Shown here piece after piece: positions 40,069 through 51,546 of a stretch of 64,000 nt of DNA (position 1 is its first letter; each line of letters opens with the position of its first letter). Location: NCBI GenBank assembly GCA_028023455.1, contig JAQFVV010012397.1:2967501-3031500 (forward strand), in the 5' to 3' direction. The DNA is from Epiperipatus broadwayi (lineage: Eukaryota; Onychophora; Udeonychophora; Euonychophora; Peripatidae). The notes under the pieces are model-generated. The model ran no database searches. It was given only the letters and a program-made list of their open reading frames with translations, and was not told the DNA's origin. A program made the position numbers and the translations under genes.

Positions 40069-41474
40069 TGTGCAACTACAAATTGACACCCCGCAATTTT
40101 CCAAAGATGCCTAAAATTACGATGACTTGTACGAGGGTGCCACTAGACATAGCCTAGCACTAGATTGAAAAGAAACTTCAACGTTTGTAGTGATAATTCA
40201 TTTACGTATTGTGGTCACCTAATAGATTTAAAATGTAATCTTACGCGGACTTGATTTATACCAAATGGACACTTAATTGTTAAACTAATAAGCTAGATTA
40301 AAACACCGAGAAACTTAAGTAAAGTTTAGATGTTTATTATATTTTTTTCTCTTATTGATAGCTTTCCTAATTCTTTTTTTATAGCACCCCAGACACTGAC
40401 TCGATCTACTATAAAACAAAATACACGCGTAAATTTAAAATCAATCTTTATCCTTTTAAATACGATTCAAAAATTTGACGTATATTCTTTTCCCAAGAGA
40501 ATTGCGCTATTACAAATTCTTTGAATGATAGCTGCTTAAATTGATCATGGATAACCTGTCCAAATAGGTATGAAACTCTAGGGCACCTTACTGCATGACA
40601 TTCAAATCCTTAAGGGATGGCGCAAGTGTCCGCTATTTGCTTGCAGCCATCAAACATTCCTTTTTTAAACACCAGATTTTGACATATGGTTCCTGTGTTT
40701 GCTTATTGCCAAACACTTATCTTTTACACACTCCTTTGACTTTCTAGATCGAGTAGTTAACATTCATTCTTGTACACATATTTTGAATATAATAATTGAA
40801 GGAAAATTATACAGAAAAAAAAAACAATTTTGATTAATAAAAAGTTAGTAACATAAAAGCCTACCTCCTTTTTAATTCGTACAAAATGATATAAAATTAA
40901 TAATCCCTCTTAAAACCCGTCTACTGTTGAAACTTTTTTTATACATTTAAGTTAATGCAGTATACTACTCTTATTTGGCCCATTCAAAGTAAAGTTGTTT
41001 AATAAAAGTTCATAATTACCCTCATCGATCAGTGGCTCAACTTTCTCCAGGTGGTCAAAGTTCTTAGAAGCTTTTTTTTTGAGACTGCTGGCATGAATCT
41101 TCTGTTGTTCCCTTGGTTTTCTTTTTTTGATCTCCTCGGCTATCTTGATAAATCTTTCCTTCCCTTGGTTGGTACTCGCTCAGGTAGCTCCAGATGTGAA
41201 TATGAGACATAATTCTCTGAGGGGAAAGTTCTGATATCCCTTAGCTGGAGAACATTTTCTTGTTGCTGTTTAATATTAATTTCAATTTCTCTCCAAGTTG
41301 CTTTCAATATACAAGTGGCAAGTAAACTCCATAATTTATATTTTTTTCTTTCGCGAACTGGGTTCATACCTATCATTTTATTTTTAGATACATTTTTACA
41401 GTTCTATTTTTTGTCCTTTTTTGGTCATTTCTTTTTTTTTTAATTAGTGGAAAAAGTTCTGGTTCAATTAGTGT
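40069..41474. mobile_element. Left part of an old solo LTR (split by gypsy-2)
   Basis: It is related to the gypsy-2 LTR in order: 'gggtgccactagacatagcctag' near 40135 matches gypsy-2 'gggcgccactaggaataacctag', then 'aaaatgtaat', 'ctactgttgaaac', 'cctcatcgatcagtg' and a diverged 'gctcaggtagctc'. It starts TGTGCAAC at 40069 after 'atat'. Its break at 41474 corresponds to the point in the gypsy-2 LTR where the right part (56030) resumes: 'ttcaattagtg' matches 'ttcaagttggcg'. The open frame 41140-41376 is not a gene. Confidence 0.7.
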
Positions 41475-43060
41475 TGTACCGTGACAAATTGTATTACTCA
41501 TCCCCAAAATTACAACCCAAATCACCGAACATGGGCGCCACTAGGAATAACCTAGAACCAGAGTGTGAGATACACTCGACAATCGTATTTTTATTTATAT
41601 GAGTGGTAACTTAAAAATGTAATATATAGGGACATGATTGGACTAACAAAAAAAAAAAACAAGTCTTAAAATTTTAAATAACAGAATTAAACAACAATAG
41701 TTTTATTTTTGAGTTATGATTTATTTATTCATATAACTATTATAATTATGCCCAAGTTTTTCTTCTTTCTTTCCACTTCTTATTCCCATTTCAACCCTCT
41801 TTCACTTCCCACTCTATCAATCTTATTGCAAGTTTAACGTATCGTTCTCAAAGGAACACGCGCCTTCTCTTAATACTAGTGTATTGACCATCCTTAATAC
41901 TCATGGGGAATAAAATCAAGAAATGTTCTTAAAGGCGACTTACTATAAGAATGTGTTTAATAACATGTTCAAACCCTTTCCTGCAAGCGTTAAACCCATT
42001 TTGAAACTCTGCTACTCTTTCCAATTTTTTTTTATTGATCTTATCACAAGGGTATAATTATTATTTCTAGCTATATATCTTTACTGTTAGATAAATATAC
42101 TAAAATATATTAATTATTTTCATTAACATAAAATAAGTAATCAAAAAAATTTAAACATTCCCTTCTATTGTTGAAACTTGGTTTTTTCTGAGGGTGTAGT
42201 GAAGGCATTTCACCACTATTGTGCTATTATAGTTTATATATCATATCAAGAATACTGTTTGTAAACAAAAAAACAAAAAGTCTATTTACCTGATCGATCA
42301 GTGTATTGATTCCTTCCATGGTAATAAGGTTTCCTTCATCCAAAGATTTTCTGTTATTTCCATTCTAATTTTATGCACTCAAGTAGCTCTACAAGTACTC
42401 CTTTCTTGGCTCGTTGTTTCTATAGCAGTTCCTGGCGGGACGTTCCCAATGGGAAAAGTTCTGTGGTCTATTAGCCACTCAGTATATTCTCGGCATTTTC
42501 TAAATTATTTATATTTTATTTAGCTTTTGCAGTTCTGGATAAGCCTGTACTGAATCGAACTCAGACAATTGGTCATGACGGGCAGCCAAAATATTAATCC
42601 TTTTTTGAACAAAAGGTAATCAACGCAATTTAGTCTTTTTTAGTCTCTCAAAGTCTGTATTCATACCTTTAATCTCATGGCAACATTTCAAGTTGGCGAG
42701 CACAATAGATAACAAAATATCTTCACTAATTAAAGTTTCAACAGTAGAACTAACTAGAACAAGAAAAATCTATATTTCTTTTCCTTTCTCCCTTTTTATT
42801 TCCCAGAATTAGAAACAAAAGAAAACTTTTCTAAGAAAAACTTTTAAAATTCCAACCTAATCACTATTTTAATATAATTCAATTAAAAAAAAATATGTCG
42901 ATTTATATATAAAACTTTTATTTTAAAAATGTAATTAAAACAAAATAATTTCTTTTTTTTTTAACTGTAACATATTCACATTTTTTCTTATTATTTAAAA
43001 ATAACTTAATAAAAAATACATGCGTATATCTATATGAGCTGACTGAAAATTACCAGCTCA
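41475..43060 (-). repeat. 3' LTR of gypsy-2 (uninterrupted copy)
   Basis: About 1.59 kb, sense strand TGAGCTGG (43060) to the end near 41475. The exact left end is uncertain by a few bases (TGTACCG at 41475 or TGACAAATT at 41482). This intact copy is the reference that reveals the three insertions in the right LTR. Confidence 0.8.
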
Positions 43061-44356
43061 TTGCCACCTTTCCTGAAAAAAAAAATAATAAGAAGTAACA
43101 TTTTGTAATTACTGCATGGAATCTTTTCCCCATTTTTTAAAAGGGTTTTAGGCACCATGCATTATAAGTCCCCTTTTTATTTTTTTTTCCTTGTACTATA
43201 AATGCATTAGGTCCGCATTTTTGGATAATCTTGTATGGGCCTTCAAATAAAAGGAAAAACTTTTTATATTGTTTATCACTTAATTTTTAACTGGCTGAGT
43301 TTTAACATAAACCCAGTCTCCTAGTCAAGCGTTGGTGGTCGAGTAGTCTGCACAGCCGCCTTACAAGCAGTTGCTGCAGTTTTGCTTCCCGGCCGATGCT
43401 TTAACACATGAAAAAAAAAAATCCAGTCTCTTACTGTAAATTGTTTTAGGCGAGCATTTCCCTTCTTTATTTTCTGTTCAGCTTTCTTCTTTAATCTGTC
43501 TCTAGCAAAGCTTCGATCTTCCACTACATTTACAGTTTCATTCCCAGTAGGAATGGTGCATTTAAGAAGTCAACCCGGTCGAACTGCAAGCGTTCTGGAG
43601 CTAACCCTGTATATTCGTGGTATTTATAGTTAATTATTTTAACCATTTGTGGCAATACTTTAAACTACTGTTGATGGTTACCTTTCAAATGTATGCGAAA
43701 TAAGTTCCCCAATTCTTTCTTAACCCATTCACATGGGTTAAAATGGGGGTTACGGGTGGAGGTGAGAACATGATTTATCTGTTCTTGCTGAAGCCAATTT
43801 TTCCATTCTTTTGATATAAAAGGAGTCTTATGATCGCTCAAAATCATCCAGGGTTTTCCAACTTGAATAAATTGTTTTTCTTTTAGCACTATTATGGAAG
43901 ACTTGGCATCAGCCTTTCGTAAGGGGTAAGCCTGTACTAATTTCGAAAAAACATGTTAGGTTACTAATATATATTTTATATTTACGAAAGGACGGCAGCA
44001 GACTGTAAAAATCTATGGCTAGTAGCTCGTTCGGGTTAGGTGGTGGCCTCCCAGCATAATTTTTATTAGCTGGTTTATTTTGCTGTCATTCATGACATCT
44101 CTATAACGTAGCGACCACTGACCTATGTAAACTTGGCCAATAATACCATTTTTGCAGAAGTTTACTTGTTTTAAGTGATCCATATATCCCATGCACATAA
44201 TTTATTAATTTTACTCTTAGATTTCACGATATAAATACTCTTCAACAATCTACTGCCCTTTATTTTATACCCATATAATTTTTTGTGTGTGTGTGTGCGA
44301 CTTTCTGGGTGTCTGACCTTTGCTTTATTACAGCCTTGCATCAGCTTCTTACACGT

Positions 44357-46612
44357 TGAAGCAATGGATCCAGAAGTCCGATCCATGCTTCACAGCCTCC
44401 TATAAACTTAATTAGTATTGTAAACCTAAATTAAGTTTATAGCCCAATATCAGCAGGGTTTTGCATTAAAGCTAAAATTAATTACGTTTATTAAATGTGT
44501 ATTTGCATTTAAATATTTCCTTTTAAATAAATTCTGTTCTAACATTAAATTGCTGTTAAAAAAATTACTTGGTAAAACCTATTAATCAAACATATATATA
44601 CGTCAAGCGTATATATATGAGTTAAATTGCAAAATTCTGCTGAAATAAAATGCTTATTTTATTAAAAGAAATAATAATATATTTTTCTTTTTAAATCTTG
44701 TTAAAATATGGTGGATGATTTTATTTTGAGATAAGCCCGCGAACATTTTCTAAAGTAATGTATGTTTTTAATTAGTTAGCTCATTCAAGGCAAATTAAAG
44801 ATGGCCTTTTTTAATTAATAAAAATTTAAAGTTTAAAGAAAGAAATTTAGAATAAAAAAGTAAAAGTTATTTTTAGAAAATGTTACCTTAAAACAAAGTA
44901 GCGTGGAGGGGGGGGGTATCAAGATCTAAAATCATACGCAAAACAATAGAAGGTAGCTTACAAAAAGGTATAAATAGGAGAGAGAACAAAAAAGACTTGG
45001 CTTTTCAATTTTCTTGCTGTCAGTCTCAGTTTTCTCTTGCGAGAATTCATTCAGATTTCTCTTGCTTGCTTTTTTTCAGATTTCTCTTATGATTTTTCTT
45101 TAGAATTGATGTAGATTTCATTTCAGAATTCTTTCAGATTTCTCTTTGGATTCATTTTTGATTCAGATTTTTCATTCATTCGTTATGATCTCTGACGATT
45201 ATTATTATAAGGATTGGCTATTGATTAGCTCAGCGGATCCTGTGCTGTGAACCTCTCAGATTTTGCTTCTCATTTAGATCTTGCTCCAAAAAGTTATTCA
45301 ACTGTCGTCCTCGGAATCACGGAGAAATTTTAACATGCAACGAGTTAAAAGTCATAGTATTTTGATGGAAACGAATATGATTGGCGGTTAGGCGCTGCTT
45401 TGCCTGCCGCCGAAGTCCTAAAACCGTCAAAATGCCGTAGTATCCAACCAATATTAATCTGAACTCTGTGCTGTGTCTGTGTGACTTTTCTTGAAAGAAT
45501 GCTACGTATTTCCATTTTTCCTTGTCCGGACAAATACCTATCGACTGACGAATCAAGCCACGAACGTCACGGGAACAGGACCAAGGAACCAGGACGGTAA
45601 TCGTATCTCTCCCCATGAACTATTTACTATTCTACCCTTTTTGATCTTAACTTTCTAAATTGCATTATTGAATTATGTTTCTGAATTGTTTTATTTAATT
45701 ATATTTGTAATTTAACTATTTCTATTAGACTAATCTTAGATATATATATATTGTGTGATCATCTATCTATTTATATTTAACCCTTTTTCCTGCGCTATTC
45801 CTCTTTGCTAACATGTGATCAATATTTCATATTCCATGGCGGTGTAAGTAAAGGTTAATTTATCATTTAAAATATCTTTCCAATTTCATTTATGTTTGTA
45901 AATTAAATACGAGTCAGTTTCCTTTGTTTGCCAACTTGATCTCGATAACGCCTCTTTTGTCCGCCATTAGCTCATTACGTATATCTTATTTAGCTATATA
46001 CGTCTTAAATAATTTTAAACTGTTTTTAGCACAAAGCAATTAGAAAATGCTTTTGCGAAAGATTTTTTCTATTGTGCTTTATCGAAGAGAGTCGAGTTGA
46101 CCATTTTATTAAAATTGGGAAGAAAAGACTTAGACTGCAAAATATTATATCGTTACTATCTATTTTTATTGCCTAATTAGTTTTTCATTAATTCAGGGGA
46201 ATAGTGGAGGCCATTAAAACATTATTAATATTTTAAAAGTCATTAATTAAATATATTATTTAACTAAAAAGCTTGGGTTTTCTAATTTTATTTTAATGCT
46301 TTATTTTGCTTTTCCAATGATTCAGGCACGCAAAACACATTTTTCATAGTACTTTTATGCACATTTCACCGTTTAGTTCCATAAGTATTCTTGTCCATTG
46401 TCTCTCTCCTGAATCTAAGCTTGGGCCAGGTGAGCCAATAATTTAGGTTTGTCTCAGATAATGTTGTTGGTTCGTAATTAGACTCGGTAATAGGTGAAGA
46501 GGGCAGAGGTCATAGTATTCTTGATTTAATATCTCGCGTATGGGTGGCCTCGAAGTACTTTCGCCTAGTATTCGAACTGAGTTATACCAACGCACATCAT
46601 CTGATCGGCACA
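44357..46612 (+). mobile_element. Solo LTR of the gypsy-1 family inside gypsy-2 pol
   Basis: It starts TGAAGCAATGGATCC and ends CATCTGATCGGCACA, matching the two ends of the gypsy-1 LTR in opposite orientation to the full-length copy, and is clearly more diverged. Flanks are ACGT at 44353-44356 and ACGT at 46613-46616, a perfect 4-bp duplication. It separates the gypsy-2 RNase H region from the integrase. No internal sequence is present, so this is a recombined (solo) LTR. Open frames at 44171-44386 and 46443-46826 cross its edges and are artefacts. Confidence 0.88.
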
Positions 46613-47599
46613 ACGTTGTATCCCAGTTTTGTAAAAACTGGACTCTCTTCATATCTTTCTCTATCGATACCTCAGGATCGGTCTTAAGGGATATTAATCG
46701 AGCTCCCTCTAGTGTTAAGTTTTGACTGTGATCTGAAATCGGATTTCTGCTTAATTTGTCTGGCACTATATTTTCTTTCCCGGAGCAACAAGTTACCCTG
46801 TAATTAAATTTCTGTAGGTACAACACCTATAAGCCCATCATTGGTTAAGTAACACCTATTTATAAACTCTAAAGTTTTATGATTGGTGATAACAATAACC
46901 TCAGACCCTAAAAGTAAATGTTTAAGTTTATTTAAGGCGCAAACAATTGCCAATGCCTCTCTTTCTGTAGTGGTATAATTTCTTTCCACTGGGTTTAATG
47001 TCCTACTTAAAAAAAATATAAAACTTGAGGTACCTTCTCTTCATTCTCCTGAAACAATACTGCTCCCCCTATCTACTACTGTCAGTTTGTAACATAAAAG
47101 GTTTGGCAAAATCTGGATAGGTGAGTATTACAGTACCTACAAAATTTTCTTTGATCTGAGTAAATGCTTGCTCTTGTTTTTCTGTCCACTCCCACTTGCT
47201 CTTTTTTCTCAGTAGATGCACAAGCGCTTCCATATCTGTAGAAAAATCCTTGTAGAACTTTGGTAGAAATTACATATACCAAGGAACGATCTAATCTGTT
47301 TTCTATTCTTTGGCCGAGGGAATTTAACACTCGCTTCTATCTTGTCAGGATGGGGTCTCACCCCTTGAGCACATATGAGATGACAGAGAAATATAATTTC
47401 TTCCTGTAGTATATTACTTTTCTTAAGATTTATTGTAATATTCTTTTCGTGACCTCTCGAAGGAACACAACTAAGTTTTCTAAATGTTCCTGAGGTGATT
47501 GTGACACCATCACGATATCATCCATATAATATATAAATTCTTTTACCCTCTGAGAAAGTACCTGGTCTAAACATCGCAATAGCCCTGATCCACTGTTAA

Positions 47600-48345
47600 T
47601 TCTTCAACCGTCTCTTACGAAGCTCCTCGTTGACATCTGACGTCACTCTAACTCTGCCAGTTCTTATGCTAAAAAATTCGTTTGATAGGTTTTGAATAAG
47701 TTTTTAAAAGTTCTGTAAGATGGTGCCCTCTTCCGATTTATTTTACAAGTAAAAAATAAAAAAAAACGCATTTAAACCTAAACAAAGAAAGAACATCGTT
47801 TGTAATTGGTTGTTAGTGATCTCTTAGCCGAAAAAGACATTCTGATTGGCTGGAAAGAACAAAGAAACCGCCTGATCAAAGAAAATAAAGAAAAACGCTG
47901 AGATTTTCATTTCGAATGCAATTTTAAGTATTAAAAAAATATAATTTCAGAAATTAAACTAGTTTTTTAAAAAAAAAACTAAAAAAACAAAATTATTTTC
48001 GAAAAATATTGAAGATTTTAGTAAAAATATTAAAGAAATATTTAAAAGAAATATTTACTTTTCTATAACGTAAAAGTCGACCTTTTTGTTTATATTATAG
48101 CTTTTATGTTGCCGAAATTGAATATTTTAGAATAAATAAATAGCAATTTATTTTTGAAAGAACTTTCGTTCTCTTCATAACCTGAAAAATTAGTAATATA
48201 CTTTTTATAAACGTATCTGAGTTGAATTTAACATTATAGGCGAATATGTTTTAACAATAGGCTTTGTCTTCAGTTTGTGAGTTGGCCAATTAAAAGATTT
48301 GATTTTTACCTCATACAACCAATAATATAATTAGCGGTTAAAAGG
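47600..48345. mobile_element. TTAA-flanked non-autonomous DNA element in gypsy-2 RT
   Basis: 746 bp flanked by TTAA at 47596-47599 and 48346-48349. It interrupts the reverse transcriptase of gypsy-2 right after RVPFGL; without the insert and one TTAA copy the frame is continuous there, so the boundaries are exact. The ends are weakly inverted (ttcttcaaccg against ccttttaaccg). TTAA targeting is typical of piggyBac and also Kolobok elements. No transposase is present. Confidence 0.7.
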
Positions 48346-49320
48346 TTAACTAGTCCAAATGGAACTCGTTGAAACACATAAGTAAAGCTTTCATAATGGA
48401 ATGCCGTGTATTTTTGATACTCAGCTTGAAGCAACATCTGCCAATAACTTGATATCAAATCGAATGACGAAAAATATTTCTTTCCCATAAATTTCAACAG
48501 CAAATTGTAATTCAAGGCGGCACATCTCATTCAGGTATAGTAATAGTATTTAATTGATGAGCATCTAAGCATATTCTGATAGAGCCATCTTTTTTTACCA
48601 ATTACTAAAGGGTTTATATATGGTGACTGTTTTTTTTTAATGATATCCCATTGTTCCATTTGTTGTATTTGTTTATCAACTTCATCTTTATATTTGACAA
48701 GAACTGGGTATGACCTACCCTAAAAATGAATTTCTTCTTATGCCTTTATCCGATGAACATATCCCTTTATAATTCCAGGTTTAATGGCAAATACTTGCTC
48801 ATTTTGCAAAAGTGCCTCTTTTAAGTTGACTTTTCCAGCTCCTATTATTATTCCCTAACTCTGTTATTTTACGTTCTATTTCTTGTGATATGTTGTCAGT
48901 TACCATATAAACTACCTTGTTATCACTGTCTGCTTTACCTACTAAATGGTACCTTTTCATTTCCTATCACTATTCTTTTCGCTATAATTAATTTTCTTCC
49001 CCGTTCGGTGCACAAAATCTGACCCCAATATAAGATCTTCTACCAAACCTGACACTGATAATGTGTCCTGTATTTGTTTTCTTCCCACTTGTACTTCCCC
49101 ATATATTTGTATAGGGTCCAACTTAACTCTTACCATTAGCCATAGTTATTTCAGACTTTCTTAATGGTAACAACTGTATTTCCCTCTTCTGACCTCTGGT
49201 TTGATCTAATATTTTATTCGAGATTATCGAGACTTGACTCCCCGTGACTATTCCTGTATTTTTATTGATAGCATAAGGCAAGTTTGTTCTGCCATCATTT
49301 GTATTTTTCTTCTTCCTCAA

Positions 49321-50050
49321 TGACTACATTTACCAGCTTAGGTAGTTGTTCTTGTTTCTCTTCTTTCTGTATATTTTCTTCCTCTCTAAGAACTTCCAAT
49401 ATGTCTTCCACTCCTTCACACCTACAGACAGCTAATCTCTCTTGAACATTTTTCTGTATATTTTTTTTTTTGTAATACTTATAATCTGCTGTTTAGAAAT
49501 AGGATATTCTATCATTCTTCTCAATTTCACCATTTGCTTTAAAAAAAAACTATATCCTATCCCTTCTTTTTTATCTTTCTAATTCTACCCTTCTTCACAT
49601 CTTTTCTTGTCTGTTTACATTTCAAAACATATGCATTAATTTATTTTTGTACTGTTTAAAATCGTCCGGTCTTTTCTGCATCGTTCTCCACTAACCTCTT
49701 GCCGTGCCCTCCAAATGATTACTTGCTATAATTATTTTTTCTTCTTCCCTTGCCTCATACATACAAAAACACTTCTATACTTTCCAAGTGTTCATATAGT
49801 CTACTCTTTATCTCCTTCGGACATTTTTATATTAATTCTATCTTGCATTTTATCTAAAATATTTTAAATTTACTTCCGAAACTCAAAACCCTCCCCTACT
49901 GGGACACTAACTCCCCATTTTAACCACTCGAACCTGCCTTACCCCCTATTACCCTGATCTCAGGCCGTTTATTTAGTTAACAAGTCCTATTCATTGAGAC
50001 GCCATTTTCTTTATTTTTTCTCTGCTGATCTCCTCCGTGCCATGACATTT
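49321..50050 (-). other. Decayed gag/leader region of gypsy-2
   Basis: It lies between the protease fragment and the 5' LTR. No gag motif or zinc knuckle can be read on the minus strand. It is shorter than the matching part of gypsy-1, implying deletions. Confidence 0.45.
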
Positions 50051-50769
50051 TGTCACGATTGAATTTTATTACTTTTGACCTCAAAACTACAACCCAAAAT
50101 CACCAAACAAGTGCGCCGCCACTAGGAATAACCTAGAACCAGACTGTGAGACATGCTCAACAATCATGGTATTTTTATTTATATACGAATGGTAACTTAA
50201 AATGTAATATATCAGGGACATGATCGGAGTAACAAAAAAAATTGAATGTCTTAAAATTTTAAATAACAGAATTAAATAACATCAGTTTTATTTTTGAATT
50301 ACGATTTATTTATTCGTATAACTATTACAATTATATCCAAGTTTTTCTTTTTCTTTATTTTCTCTTTCCACTTTTTATTCCCATTTCAACCCTCTTTCAC
50401 TTCCCACTCTATCAATCTTATTGCAAGTTTAACATATCGTTCTCGAAGGAACACGCATCTTCACTTAATACAAGTGTATTGACAATCCTTAATACTCATG
50501 GGGAATAAAATAAAGGAATGTTCTTAAAGGCGACTTACTGTAACATTGTGTTTAATAACATGTTCAAACCCTCTCCTCCAAACGTTAAACCCGTTTTGAA
50601 ACTCTGCTACTCCTTCCAATTTCTTTTTTTTTTTTATTGATCTTATTACAAGGATATAATTATTATTTCTGGCTATATATCTTTACTGTTAGATTAATAT
50701 ACTAAAATATATTAATTATTTGCATTAACATAAAATAAGTAATCAAAAAAATTTTAACATTCCCTTCTA

Positions 50770-51152
50770 ATGTGTTTTCCTGAAGGTTTGTGATGATGGT
50801 ATTTTAGCTCTATTTTTATATTGGACTATTTCCATCATCTAATATGTGTGTTGAATGTCTTTAGAAAAGTTTAATTTTATTTAAATATTCCAAATACATT
50901 CAACTGTTAGTAATATCACAACAAACAGGTTAGTATATATACCAACTGTTAGTAATATCACAGCAAACAGATTGCATATACTAACCTGTTTGCTGTGATA
51001 TTACTAACAGTTGGTATATATACTAACCTGTTTGCTGTGATATTACTAATAGTTAAATGTAGTTGGAATATATTTAAATAAAATTAAACTTTTCTAAAGA
51101 CATTCAACACACATATTAGATGATGGAAATAGTCCAATATAAAAATACAGTC
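50770..51152. mobile_element. Near-perfect hairpin element with 8-bp target duplication
   Basis: Flanked by cccttcta (50762-50769 and 51153-51160). Arms of about 165 bp (from about 50810 to 50975 and from about 50980 to 51147) are nearly identical inverted copies around a tiny centre near 50977. Each arm carries a duplicated 'gttagtaatatcacagcaaa' motif, so the middle is also a short inverted tandem array. It is non-coding and absent at the equivalent site of the left LTR (near 42165). Confidence 0.8.
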
Positions 51153-51546
51153 CCCTTCTATTGTTGAAACTATTTTTTCTGAGGGTGTAGCGAAGGCATT
51201 TCACCACTATTGTGCTATTATAGTTTATATATCATATCAAGAATACTGCTTGTAAACAAAAAAACAAAAAGTCTATTTACCCTGATCGATTGGTGTATTG
51301 ATTCCTTCCATGGTAATAAGGTTACCTTCATCCAAAGATTGTTTGTTATTTCTGGTCTAGTCTTATGCACTCAGCTAGCTCTACAAGTACTCCTTTCTTG
51401 GCTCCTCATTTCTATGGCAGTTCCAGGTGGGGTCCGGCGGAGATGTTCCCAAATGGGGAAAGTTCTGTGGTCTATTAGCTACTCAGCATATTCTCGGCAC
51501 TTTCTAAATTATTTATATTTTATTTAGCTGTTGCAGTTCTGGATAA

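Larger units (their letters stand above)
43140..49320 (-). pseudogene. gypsy-2 pol remnant (protease, RT, RNase H, integrase)
   Basis: Minus-strand fragments in the normal order. Protease is near 49240 (TGSQVSIIS, but the catalytic Asp seen in gypsy-1 is missing). Reverse transcriptase lies at 48530-48350 (SSFDLISSYWQM, RVPFGL) and, after an insertion, at 47595-47400 with YMDD near 47525. RNase H lies at about 47330-46620 (TTTEREALAI, ITNHKTLEF). After another insertion, integrase runs from about 44350 to 43180 (SDHKTPF, NPCEWVKKEL, then a GPY/F-like tail). Many stops and frame changes are present. Any gag between 49320 and 50050 is too decayed to recognise. Confidence 0.85.
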
